Assembly: GCA_014584345.1 (NCBI GenBank)
Contig: JACTNB010000013.1
Location: 124,001 to 188,000, forward strand
From: Planctomycetota bacterium
GTDB taxonomy: Bacteria > Planctomycetota > Planctomycetia > Planctomycetales > Planctomycetaceae
Length of the DNA stretch: 64,000 nucleotides
Direction: 5' to 3'
Made by a program: the position numbers and the translations under genes. Numbering within the stretch: the first letter of the stretch is position 1; every line of letters begins with the position of its first letter. Shown here in pieces: positions 8,474 through 16,873 of the stretch. The notes beneath the pieces were generated by a model. It was not told where the DNA came from, searched no databases, and saw only the letters and a list, made by a program, of their open reading frames with translations.

Positions 8474-9140
8474 CGCTCATCCTCCAGCTAACGCTTGGGG
8501 CCGTATTGACTTGTTTATAACGTGCGTCCGCAAATTGGCTTCGATGTGTCACAGGGAATAGAACTTGCGGGGCAGTGACTAAAATTGCCGTGCCTTGAGT
8601 ATCGGCCAAAGTGACATCAAATCGATGCTGCCATCAAATAGATTACAGGTGGCACCAGTAAACTTCCAGGCCAATTTCGTGAAAACCATATTAAGCCACA
8701 CAGGACGCACAATCGGTACCAAGCATATTTAGTGGGCATTTTTGTTTGCAATGCGCGCACTACACGCGTGGAGTTGAGGGCTAGGCCGAGAAATGGCGGG
8801 GCCGTGAATAAATCAGGGCTTATTCTGAGGGGGAGGTGCCCTCTGTTGGTGCGTTTGTGCCTTGATTGTATGCTGCCTGCTTTGCAGGCAGTGGAAATGG
8901 GGGCCTTGGAGGAGCATTGAGGGGGTCGGGGTGCGGGATTCAAGTACTGGCCGGGCTGTGTTAGTTTCAGGCAGGGAGATTGCGGGAAAGGTCACAATTT
9001 CCGTGGCGTGGAGTGGCGTTTCCCGAGGCAGTATTTCAAAATGACTTTTGGATCCGTCGCTGTCGGAAAGCCATGCGAAAGGCCTGCGATCAGCACGAGA
9101 TAAAGTGTGGAGCAACACAATCAACGATGGGACAGGCAAC
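8474..9140. other. Divergent intergenic region, csrA and oxidoreductase
   Basis: This 667-bp stretch between divergently transcribed genes must hold both promoters. I see no convincing coding frame, RNA gene or member of the CTAG repeat family in it. Short open frames here overlap each other on both strands and lack ribosome sites or recognisable residues. Confidence 0.6.
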
Positions 9141-10184
9141 ATGAACATAGGCATAATTGGCATGGGCTTCATGGGAATGACTCACTTCGAGGCGGCCCGA
9201 TCGCTCAAGGGAGTGAAACCCATCGCCTTTGCCACCAGGGATCGCAAAAAGCGCAAGGGGGACTGGTCCAGCATCCAGGGGAACTTTGGCCCCCGGGGCG
9301 ACAAAAACGTGGATCTGACGGGTGTATCGGCCTTCGAGGATTACCGGGAACTGATCCATCATCCCGAGGTTGATCTGGTGGATATCTGCTTGCCGATCGA
9401 CAAACATGAAACGGTGACGATCGAGGCGTTGCAGGCCGGGAAACATGTGCTGGTGGAGAAGCCGATCTCTGTCGACCTCGATGCGGCGGGCAGAATGAAG
9501 AAGGCGGCGGAAAAAGCAGGTCGTCATCTGCTGGTGGCGCAGTCCCTCCCCTTTTTCCCGGAATTTCGTTTTCTTGCGGAGTGCATTCGGCAGGAGAAAT
9601 ATGGCAAGCTGCTGGCGTTGAATTTGCGTCGGGTCATTTCGCCGCCGAAATGGTTGAACCTGCCGGACGACCTGGTGTCCCTGGGGGGGTTCGGAATTGA
9701 TCTGCACATACACGACAATCATTTCATCTCCGCAACGCTGGGGATGCCGAGCAAATTGTTTGCGGTGGGGCAAATGATCAAGGGTATGGTCAACCACACC
9801 CAGACGAGCTACCTGTACGAAAATGGCCCCGCAGTGACTTGTGTCAGCGGCGCGATTGCCACCAGTTCCCTGGAATTCGCGCATGGATATCAGGCCTTTT
9901 TCGAGGAGGCCACCATCGAATTCGACGCGGGAACCTACGGGAAGGAATGGGTCGTGAACCGTCCGCTGGTGGTATTGGCGCAATCGGGACGCATTCAAAC
10001 CCCCACGTTGAAGGGGGGATCGGAATGGTTCAGTGCCTTTGCGGAGGAATTGAAGGCGGCGGCACTCACGCTGAAGACGGGCGAGGTTTCGCCGTATCTG
10101 TCCGTCGAACACGCCTACAATGGGCTGAAACTTTGCCATCTCGAAGCTAAAAGCATTCAAACCGGAAAACTGGTCACGGTGTGA
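9141..10184 (+). CDS. Gfo/Idh/MocA family oxidoreductase
   Basis: A 347-residue NAD(P)-dependent oxidoreductase. The start MNIGIIGMGFMGMTHFEA gives a perfect N-terminal Rossmann GxGxxG; the frame upstream to 9048 has no family similarity, so the ATG at 9141 is chosen. The family motif EKP in AGKHVLVEKPIS (near residues 95-106) and a C-terminal Gfo/Idh domain with GGFGIDLHIHDNHF, holding the conserved Asp and His, are present. No export signal is seen, so it is cytoplasmic, unlike its Tat-exported relative at 16874-18328. The sugar or polyol substrate is unknown. Confidence 0.88.
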   Translation: MNIGIIGMGFMGMTHFEAARSLKGVKPIAFATRDRKKRKGDWSSIQGNFGPRGDKNVDLTGVSAFEDYRELIHHPEVDLVDICLPIDKHETVTIEALQAGKHVLVEKPISVDLDAAGRMKKAAEKAGRHLLVAQSLPFFPEFRFLAECIRQEKYGKLLALNLRRVISPPKWLNLPDDLVSLGGFGIDLHIHDNHFISATLGMPSKLFAVGQMIKGMVNHTQTSYLYENGPAVTCVSGAIATSSLEFAHGYQAFFEEATIEFDAGTYGKEWVVNRPLVVLAQSGRIQTPTLKGGSEWFSAFAEELKAAALTLKTGEVSPYLSVEHAYNGLKLCHLEAKSIQTGKLVTV

Positions 10185-10356
10185 TCCCCTCTGGCTCCCG
10201 ATATGCCCGGTTGGCACTCGCATGAGTGAACGTCGCGTAGCCAGGGAATGCCCTTGCCGGGACGGGAGGCGTTGACTGGGGTCGTGAAATGCGGGCCACC
10301 CGGGAGAGACGCAAGAATTTTGCGAAACAGTTGAAGGCTGGCGGAGAGAGAGAACT

Positions 10357-11250
10357 GTGGATATGGACGAGGAGGAATTTCGGCCAGGCCAGTCGAAGGA
10401 ACTGGATCCCGTCATCAACAATCTGCCATTGCGCGCGCTACAGCATGCGGGACTGACGGTCGAAGGGTACTCGCGTGCCGCCGTCCAGTCCTATTGGCGG
10501 ATCCCCGAACTCAAGCTGGGGTTCGATCTGGGGGGAACGCCCTGGTCGTTCATGGGAACGCCCACCTATTTCCTGACCCATGCGCATCTGGATCACATGG
10601 CGGCCTTGCCGGCGCTGGTGGCCCGTCGGCGCATGATGAAAATGGAGCCACCCACGATTTATCTGCCGGCCGCCATTCAAGCGGATGTGGAGCGTCTGCT
10701 GCGGGCCTGGCAACGGCTGGATCGTGGGCGCATGATCTGCAATCTGGTAGGTGTGACTCCCGGCATGGAGATCGAACTTTCCCGCGAGCATGTGGCCACG
10801 GTGACCGCGACAACACATTCCGTACCCTCGGTCGGATATATCGTCTGGGATCGCCGCCGCAAGCTCAAACCGGAATATCAGGGACTGTCGGGAGAACGCA
10901 TTCGAGATCTGCGGATGGCGGGCGAGGAAGTCACCCGGGAAATGCGGGTGCCGCTGGTGGCCTATTTGGGAGACACGGCTCCCGCGGGGTTGGATGCGGA
11001 CCCCGGCATCTATGAAGCCAAGATCCTGATCACGGAGATGACCTTCTTCCGCCCGGAACATCGCAAGGAAAAAATCCACAAATTTGGCCATACGCATCTG
11101 GACGACATCCTCGATCGGGCCGATCGGTTTCGCAACGAACTCATCATCCTGGCTCACTTCAGCACGCGTTACCACATCGATCACCTGAATCGTGCCGTGA
11201 CAAAACGAATTCCCCCTGAACTCAAGGACCGGATTGTCCTGTGGGTCTGA
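10357..11250 (+). CDS. MBL-fold metallo-hydrolase, RNase Z-like
   Basis: A 297-residue metallo-beta-lactamase-fold protein. The metal motif is THAHLDHMA (HxHxDH). Later ligands include the Asp in VAYLGDTAP and the His in IILAHFSTRYH, and ITEMTFF precedes a GHTHLDDI motif. The pattern (TAHLDH, YLGDT, E-T-TF, HFSxRY) is that of tRNase Z-related proteins. Whether it matures tRNA 3' ends or hydrolyses another phosphodiester is unresolved. GTG at 10357 follows a GGAGAGAG ribosome site at a good distance; an ATG two codons later (10363) is the alternative. It is monocistronic. Confidence 0.8.
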   Translation: MDMDEEEFRPGQSKELDPVINNLPLRALQHAGLTVEGYSRAAVQSYWRIPELKLGFDLGGTPWSFMGTPTYFLTHAHLDHMAALPALVARRRMMKMEPPTIYLPAAIQADVERLLRAWQRLDRGRMICNLVGVTPGMEIELSREHVATVTATTHSVPSVGYIVWDRRRKLKPEYQGLSGERIRDLRMAGEEVTREMRVPLVAYLGDTAPAGLDADPGIYEAKILITEMTFFRPEHRKEKIHKFGHTHLDDILDRADRFRNELIILAHFSTRYHIDHLNRAVTKRIPPELKDRIVLWV

Positions 11251-11340
11251 ATGCCGCGGCTGGAACTCGCGTGGATACCGCAGGAATGGAACGCACGGCG
11301 TACCCTATGAAAAATTCACGGGCGGGAAACCCGGGTTCGC

Positions 11341-11580
11341 CCACATTTCTCACACAGTTACCAAAGCGGTAAATTTTGCCTCGAAAATGCCCTGAAAACT
11401 AGCCGCGCCTGTCAGGAAGCGGGCCAGTCTGGGGCCCTGTTTATTGCAATACATTGCCAGAATTGATGTTGTGTCCAAGGAGTGCTCCTCGGGGAACCGC
11501 CCGCGTGGCCCGCTTCCTGACGGGCGCGGCTAGTTCGTCAAAGTCAGCAATCCTGATTTATTGACCCAGGCGGGTAACCC
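11341..11580 (-). repeat. Composite inverted repeat, copy B (complete, core flipped)
   Basis: Arrangement on the plus strand: reverse complement of outer arm 2 (about 11343-11398, TTCTCACACAGTTACC), inverted repeat left 11399-11426, core 11427-11505, inverted repeat right 11506-11533, reverse complement of outer arm 1 (11534-11580, AATCCTGATTTATTGACCC). The core (ACATTGCCA, AAGGAGTG, TCCTCGGGG) has the same plus-strand orientation as in copy A although both outer arms are reversed. The unit therefore reads as the minus-strand version of copy A with an inverted core. Confidence 0.85.
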
Positions 11581-11583
11581 AGG

Positions 11584-11721
11584 TTAGATCTGATAGTCGT
11601 TCAGGGAAGCAGAATTCCGGCTGGGAGAAGCATTCAGCCAGCGTTTGAATATCCAATTCACGATCACTCCCCAGGCAATGGGCAGCAGCAGGCAGGCCAA
11701 CAGGTAGAGTCCATCGTACAT
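11584..11721 (-). CDS. Small single-pass membrane protein, 45 residues
   Basis: A short minus-strand frame reads MYDGLYLLACLLLPIAWGVI, continues through NWIFKRW and ends LNDYQI. Residues 4-22 form one hydrophobic transmembrane helix, followed by a basic KRW stop-transfer and a polar tail. This gives an N-out/C-in single-pass topology. The composition is too membrane-like to be accidental, and I recall similar short proteins near menaquinone or VOC genes in planctomycetes, though I cannot name a family. Its stop codon abuts repeat copy B. It reads in the same direction as the VOC and mqnE genes upstream of it. Confidence 0.6.
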   Translation of the reverse strand: MYDGLYLLACLLLPIAWGVIVNWIFKRWLNASPSRNSASLNDYQI

Positions 11722-11824
11722 TGCGTAGTCGCCTGATTGTCTGTTTCCGTAACGGAATGCCACCGAAGCGGCAGCGGAGCATGGTTTGCCGGGGAGCTTC
11801 GATTCCCATCGGTCAATGGCCCGC

Positions 11825-12232
11825 TTACGCTTGAGGTTCGGAACTTAACTCCACGATATGTCCATCGGGATCGGCCAGAAACAGTTGCACAGCCCCATCG
11901 GGACGAAACTTCGGCTGCGAGACCACGCGCAGCGTTTCGCCACAGGCCTGAAGGGCGTCCCAGGCCGCGGAGGCATCGGGGAGTCGGAAGGCAAAATGCT
12001 GCATCCGTGTGGAGAGCCGAGTATTGTCCGGGCCGGCGGGGCCAGACTGTTCGTGCTCCAGAATGAGATGCACCAGCGTGTTCCCTGCCCGAAACCAGCT
12101 TCCGGCAAAGCTGAAATCCGGGCGGGGGACCACTTCCATTCCCAGCAGGTCCACGTAGAATCGCCGACTCGCCTCCAGATCGCGCACCACCAGCGTGACG
12201 TGATCGAGACTTTCCACTTGTATTACGCTCAT
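11825..12232 (-). CDS. VOC family (glyoxalase-like) protein
   Basis: A 135-residue vicinal-oxygen-chelate protein. The first beta-alpha-beta-beta-beta module is LDHVTLVVRDLEASRRFYVD with His12-type metal ligand context. The second carries MQHFAFRLPDASAAWDAL and ends in LADPDGHIVELSSEP, the usual FxDPxGxxxEL signature with its metal Glu. It could be a lyase, dioxygenase or resistance protein; the substrate is unknown. The start MSVIQVESLDHV at 12232 is chosen because VOC domains begin at this point and the preceding residues are unrelated. It lies 55 bp downstream of mqnE on the same strand. Confidence 0.85.
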   Translation of the reverse strand: MSVIQVESLDHVTLVVRDLEASRRFYVDLLGMEVVPRPDFSFAGSWFRAGNTLVHLILEHEQSGPAGPDNTRLSTRMQHFAFRLPDASAAWDALQACGETLRVVSQPKFRPDGAVQLFLADPDGHIVELSSEPQA

Positions 12233-12287
12233 GTACTGATTACCCGTCGCATGCGGAAATGAAGGGAGAAATACGGGACCCGTGCAC

Positions 12288-13415
12288 TCAGACCAGAACC
12301 GGTTCGCCCACCGACCAGCGATGGCCATCGCGCAGGACCTTGCGATACAATGTATCCCGTTCCAGCGGAATGCGGCCCGCTTCGCGGATCAGATGATGCA
12401 ACTGGGCCACGGTTAACCCTTGGGGGGTAGTGGCCCCCGCATCGTGATAGATCGTTTCGTGCACGACGGTGCCGTCCAGATCGTCCGCGCCGAAGCCGAG
12501 GGCCACCTGGGCGGTCTTTTCTCCCAGCATGATCCAGTACGCCTTGATGTGATCGAAGTTGTCGAGCATCAGTCGGCTGACGGCCATCATCCGCAAATCC
12601 ATCTGGCCCGTCGGCTTGGGCAGGTGATCCAGCCCCGTGTTTTCCGGGTGGAACGCCAGGGGAATGAATGTCTGGAATCCCCCGGTTTCATCCTGCAAGG
12701 TTCGCAATCGATGGAGATGGTCGATCCGATGCTCGGCCTGTTCGACATGCCCATACAGCATGGTGGCATTGGAACGCAGCCCCAATTGATGGGCGGCTCG
12801 ATGGATCTCGATCCAGCGGGAAGAATCGGCTTTGTGCTCGCACAACTGCTGGCGAATTGTCTCGTCGAAGATTTCCGCCCCACCACCCGGCATGCTGCCC
12901 AACCCCGCCTCGACCAGTTGCCTCAGCACCCAGTCGTACGGTTGTTTGGTGATATGGCTGAACCAGTTGATTTCCACGGCGGTCCAGCCCTTGATGTGAA
13001 TTTCGGGGTCGGCCTGGCGGATTGTGCGAATCACATCGACGTACCAGTCGAATTTTTTCTGATGATGCAGGCCCCCCACCACGTGAATTTCCGTGGCCCC
13101 GGCTTCCTGGGCTTCGCGAACCCGCTCGCGTATCATCTGTTCCGTGAAGACATAGGCCTTTTCGGACTTGAGATCCGAACGAAAGGCACAGAACCTGCAG
13201 CGATACACACAGACATTCGTCGGATTCAGGTGGATATTTGTGTTGTAGTACGCGTAATTGCCGTTTTTCTTCTCGCGGACGTAGTTTGCCAGTTCCCCTA
13301 GAGTCAACAGATCAACCTCGCGGTCGAGGAAGACCCCTTCTTCCAGGTTCAAACGCTCCCCAGCGTAAACTTTTTCGGTAATTTCCTGGATGCGGGCCTG
13401 GTAGTCGCGATTCAT
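12288..13415 (-). CDS. mqnE: Aminofutalosine synthase MqnE
   Basis: A 375-residue radical SAM enzyme of the futalosine menaquinone pathway. It joins 3-[(1-carboxyvinyl)oxy]benzoate with SAM to make aminofutalosine. The [4Fe-4S]-binding CVYRCRFC (CxxxCxxC, Cys69/73/76) is present. So are the MqnE-type segments HLNPTNVCVYRC, GWTAVEINWFSHI and GLGSMPGGGAEIFDE, which separate it from MqnC. It is preceded 303 bp upstream by a UbiA prenyltransferase on the same strand, another menaquinone step. Cytoplasmic, full length. Confidence 0.93.
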   Translation of the reverse strand: MNRDYQARIQEITEKVYAGERLNLEEGVFLDREVDLLTLGELANYVREKKNGNYAYYNTNIHLNPTNVCVYRCRFCAFRSDLKSEKAYVFTEQMIRERVREAQEAGATEIHVVGGLHHQKKFDWYVDVIRTIRQADPEIHIKGWTAVEINWFSHITKQPYDWVLRQLVEAGLGSMPGGGAEIFDETIRQQLCEHKADSSRWIEIHRAAHQLGLRSNATMLYGHVEQAEHRIDHLHRLRTLQDETGGFQTFIPLAFHPENTGLDHLPKPTGQMDLRMMAVSRLMLDNFDHIKAYWIMLGEKTAQVALGFGADDLDGTVVHETIYHDAGATTPQGLTVAQLHHLIREAGRIPLERDTLYRKVLRDGHRWSVGEPVLV

Positions 13416-13718
13416 CGGAATGCCTCGAGTTTGGGCAAAAATACAAGGAAGTTTTTTTCTACTTTCGCGCGTCGGTCACTTTCGGCGTGCTTCGTTATAC
13501 CTCTGGTCTGGTCGGTCGGGCTTGTCACTCGGTTCCCGTGACCGACCCGCGCCGTCCGTTTGGCGTTGCGTGAAGCCAGGGACCGAAACACCGGAGAGAT
13601 TCGCGCCGGCTTGGCCGCGGTTTTGTCCGTTTGATTCCGCAAGCTATTGTTGCAAAACGAGCGGCAGGCGGCGCCGTGTCATCGTGTCGCAAGGCGACCG
13701 CCTGGCACGCTTGGCACT
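13416..13718. other. Intergenic region upstream of mqnE
   Basis: A 303-bp gap between the prenyltransferase gene and mqnE on the same strand. No coding frame, repeat-family member or clear terminator was recognised. It probably contains the mqnE promoter, so the two menaquinone genes may not be strictly co-transcribed. Confidence 0.5.
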
Positions 13719-14618
13719 CTACACTTTCCACAGTAAATCCGCAATTCCCACCCCCAACAGGCCCAGGCTGATCAGGGCATTGATGTGGAAAAAAGCGATG
13801 CCCGCCCGGGAAAGATCGTCCGGGTTGACCAGGCGATGTTCGTAAATCAGCAATCCCGCCACCAGGATCACACCTCCCAGGAAGATCAGACCCAACCCTG
13901 CAACCCACCAGAAAACAAACAGCAGCGCCACGCAGACCGCATGACTCCCCGCTGCCAGCCGCAACGCCTTGTGCAAACCCATCCGGGAGGGAATACTGTA
14001 CAGCCCGGCCTGCCTGTCGAAATCGGCATCCTGACAGGCGTAAATGATATCAAAGCCGCCCACCCAGAAAAAAATCACGCCAGCCAACGCCACGGGAGGC
14101 CAGGCAAGAGTACCCGTCAAGGCGAGCCACGTCGCCAGCGGGGAAAGCATCAACGCGGCTCCCAACCAGTAATGGGCCCACATGCTGAACCGCTTCACAT
14201 ACGAATAACCCAGCAGAAACAGCAGCACGGGGACCGACAGCACTAGCGGCCAGTGATTCGGCAAAAACAACAACGTCGAAGCCACGAACGCAGCCCCATT
14301 CAATAGCGTGAACACCAGCACCTGGCGGGCGGAAAGCAAACCGGTGGGTATGTGTCGTCCGCTCGTTCGCGGATTCGCTGCATCGACAAGACGATCTGCA
14401 TACCGATTGAACGCCATCGCCGCTGTGCGGGCAAACACCATGCACATCACAATTCCCAGCAGATCGAGCCCGCGAAAGGGGACTCCGCTCGACCAGGCCA
14501 GCCAGGCAGTCAGCAGGGCGAATGGCAAGGCAAAAATCGTGTGGCTGAACCGGATTAAGCCCAGATATCGCTGCACCAGCGACGTCTGTTCGGCCAGGGA
14601 AGATTGAGACACCGACAT
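13719..14618 (-). CDS. UbiA-family polyprenyltransferase, probably MqnP-type
   Basis: A 299-residue integral membrane prenyltransferase with about eight hydrophobic helices. The first Asp-rich motif is NRYADRLVDAANPRTSGR (near residues 72-89), typical of 4-hydroxybenzoate-type UbiA (NxxxDxxxD). The second is CQDADFDRQAGLYSIPSRMG, with the DADFD prenyl-diphosphate/Mg2+ site. Next to mqnE it most likely attaches the polyprenyl chain to the 6-naphthoate product of the futalosine route (MqnP). That specificity is inferred from context only. The start MSVSQSSLAEQ at 14618 is chosen because helix 1 begins shortly after and the upstream residues are not membrane-like. Confidence 0.88.
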   Translation of the reverse strand: MSVSQSSLAEQTSLVQRYLGLIRFSHTIFALPFALLTAWLAWSSGVPFRGLDLLGIVMCMVFARTAAMAFNRYADRLVDAANPRTSGRHIPTGLLSARQVLVFTLLNGAAFVASTLLFLPNHWPLVLSVPVLLFLLGYSYVKRFSMWAHYWLGAALMLSPLATWLALTGTLAWPPVALAGVIFFWVGGFDIIYACQDADFDRQAGLYSIPSRMGLHKALRLAAGSHAVCVALLFVFWWVAGLGLIFLGGVILVAGLLIYEHRLVNPDDLSRAGIAFFHINALISLGLLGVGIADLLWKV

Positions 14619-14795
14619 CGACCAAGGGCCTTGTGTTGTAAATACGTTCGAACGGACTGCACTCTCGCTATCCCCAAGATCATAGCCCCCGCGCCCTGTT
14701 TTCATAGCCGAGGCAGGTCGAGTCCGCAGTCCTGCCGGCTGCATGGGCCGGGAAACCAAACCTGGCGATTTTCAGCGTCCGCGGTCGCCGAGGGC

Positions 14796-15980
14796 TCAGT
14801 CCTTGAATTTGCCGAACAGATTATCGAGCCGCTGCTGGTTCCAGGCGAGTTTATCGGCAGCGGACATGGAGCGGAAATCGGGCGAAGCGTTCGCTTGCCG
14901 GGCCGTTTTCGAATGGCCTGGGCGGGGAGCGGAGGATTGTCCTGGACGACTTTTCCCTCCATAGGCGGATTCGCGCAGGGTTGCCTGCAGATCTTCTGCC
15001 AGCGGTCGATAGGGGAGAATGCCCAGTGTTTGCAGGCAGCCATGGTACGAGCGGACAGCCTCCGCCGGGTCGCGGATTTCGCCATCCGCCAGCCAGCGGA
15101 GATGTTGAATGAAGGTGAGCTGGTGTTCGCTGTTGTTGATCATGCGGCCGTACAGGGCCACCCGGGCACCATACTTGCGGGCTTCCCATAATTGATGGAA
15201 GGCATCGAACGTGGTTCCCGAGGATCCCCCCAGGATGCCAACCACCAGCGACGAATCGTAGGATACGAGTTGTTCCATGGCGGCCGGTCCATGATAGGCG
15301 ACCTTGAGAAAGATGGGTCGCCCCCGGCCTGCGACACCGGCGAGGGTGCGGGCAATCTGATCGTTGATGTATCGGCCCAGATTCTCGATGGGCTTGCGTG
15401 GGGCATTGGGATCGAAGACTTCCAGGAAATGGCGGAAGTTCTTGCGTTCCGCTTCGAGTCGAAATTCCGAGTAGGCATTCAGTGTGCGGGCATCGAGCGT
15501 GGTGTCGTTATTGTAGGTGACGGAATAGAGTCCGAGATCGGCCCCCAGGCGTTGTTCCTCGGGGGCGCAGTCGAGTTTGCCACACAGAGCGTGGTCGAGG
15601 CTGGCGGTGCGAAACGGATGAGCCGGGTCGGATTGATAAATCCCCCCAGTCGCCATCCAGATATCGGTGGTGTCGTTAGCCCGAATGGCGGGGGTGACGT
15701 GGCTGTTTTCGAACAGTCGCTCCTTGAGTGTCAGCACTTCGCTGGTGCTGGCGCTCATGAGCATGATATCGATCAGTCCCTGTTTAACGTTTGCGCGGAT
15801 CAATTCGCGATATTCCTGCAGCGTGCGAAATTTTCCCTCGTGCGCATGATGCTCGGGACTTTTGCCCGGGGCCGCCATCCCCGCGGCCATGTCGGCATCC
15901 TTGGCATCGGCGAGAATAAAATCGGGGCAGGACGCATCCGCAAGAATACGGGACAGCTTCTGATCGAGGGATTTCATCAT
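14796..15980 (-). CDS. Aldolase-like protein of unknown function
   Basis: A 394-residue protein I cannot assign to a characterised enzyme. The core looks like a TIM barrel: QGLIDIMLMSAST, then GRPIFLKVAYHGPAAMEQLV with a strand-end lysine, LVVGILGGSSGTTFDAFH as a phosphate-binding-like Gly-rich loop, and KYGARVALYGRMINNSEHQL. A barrel lysine and a GGSSGTT phosphate grip are features of class I, DeoC/LacD-type aldolases, so a Schiff-base lyase acting on a phosphosugar is possible. The tail (about residues 345-394) is polar and probably disordered. It is transcribed alone, 177 bp from the prenyltransferase gene. Confidence 0.7.
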   Translation of the reverse strand: MMKSLDQKLSRILADASCPDFILADAKDADMAAGMAAPGKSPEHHAHEGKFRTLQEYRELIRANVKQGLIDIMLMSASTSEVLTLKERLFENSHVTPAIRANDTTDIWMATGGIYQSDPAHPFRTASLDHALCGKLDCAPEEQRLGADLGLYSVTYNNDTTLDARTLNAYSEFRLEAERKNFRHFLEVFDPNAPRKPIENLGRYINDQIARTLAGVAGRGRPIFLKVAYHGPAAMEQLVSYDSSLVVGILGGSSGTTFDAFHQLWEARKYGARVALYGRMINNSEHQLTFIQHLRWLADGEIRDPAEAVRSYHGCLQTLGILPYRPLAEDLQATLRESAYGGKSRPGQSSAPRPGHSKTARQANASPDFRSMSAADKLAWNQQRLDNLFGKFKD

Positions 15981-16375
15981 ATTTCAGGCGATATTCGACA
16001 AGGAACCGGGGGCAAGGCAGGACCGCGGCAGCCACGGGGACTCGGGCTATCCTACAAAATTAGAGTAGCCCATACCCGGCTCGAAGCAATCGCGGCTGCC
16101 CAATTATTCCAAATTCCCAGATAACTCGACCCCAGATTGACTGCGTCGCTTCCCGCCCGTTACCGGCACACACCCAGGCTGACATCGGGTGTCCGACAGT
16201 GGAAGTGTATTTGCCTGGAATGTATTAAGTCTATTCAAATAGAGTGGTTATGAGAGTCGTTGCTGCCTGGTATTCCGGAACTGGAATTTTTCGACCCCTC
16301 GGAATTTTGAGTTCCCGCCACGTAGGCCGGGACGGGGTTTGGACACCAAATACCTGGTAATCGCGGCGTGCCCAA
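15981..16375. other. Intergenic region left of the intron remnant
   Basis: This region carries no recognised gene. The 5' part of the group II intron domain I should lie in its right half, but degeneration or divergence prevents me from placing the 5' splice boundary. Confidence 0.5.
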
Positions 16376-16807
16376 TGAACAAACGTGGCGGTCACCAGAT
16401 AACGACCGGCAGGAGTCAGAGGAGCTATCGTAGCGATGAAACCGGGTGACCCAGAGGGTGCCCCCCGGTGGAGTGAAGGGCTCCAGGGAGGAGGATGCGA
16501 AGAGAACTGCCCCTCGGAAAACCAATCAGCAACAGTGCCGACGGCTCAACAAGCTGGAGCGGACCAGCGTCTGCGGGCGATCCGCAAGAAACGGAGCAAG
16601 CGTCGCGGCTGCGCCAAGGGCGGAGACTTTCCTCGTAGGACGAATGCCTTCTTCACCGAACAACGGCTGCTCAGTCTGGTCGCGGCCCATGCCTCGGTAA
16701 GTCAATCCTTGCGAAGGTAAAACCATCAACCGGAGAGCCGTGTGCGGACCGCACGCCCGATTCGGAGGTCAGGGAGTCCGAAACCAATCGGACTTCCTGA
16801 CCCCTAT
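16376..16807 (+). mobile_element. Group II intron remnant without an intact maturase ORF
   Basis: The right end is diagnostic. A domain V-like element at 16735-16763 reads GAGCCGTGTGCGG then CCGCACGCCCGATTC: the catalytic hairpin with at least two substitutions and a shortened terminal loop. Domain VI follows at 16767-16802, a 14-bp stem (one G-T pair) with loop AAACCAAT, and the element ends CCTAT at 16807, the usual AY 3' end. About 300 bp upstream, CAGGAGTCAGAGGAGC and TCGTAGCGATGAAACC match the kind of sequence that leads into intron-encoded reverse transcriptases. The frame from 16436 (MKPGDPEGAPRWSEG) looks like a maturase N-terminus but ends after 94 codons. The left boundary is not resolved. 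Confidence 0.7.
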
Positions 16808-16873
16808 CGCAAAAATGCGAAAATCAACACGTTCCGGCTGGCGCGGCAAGTTTCGCGGGGCGGAAAAGCCGAC

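Noticed and set aside
8474..9140. Search for a small gene or RNA between csrA and the oxidoreductase gene
   Set aside because: Short frames exist on both strands but none has a ribosome site, signal or recognisable residues.
11558..11809. 83-residue minus-strand frame over the region of the small membrane protein
   Set aside because: Its translation is Arg/Cys-rich without recognisable features, while the other frame gives a clean transmembrane protein starting MYDGLYLL.
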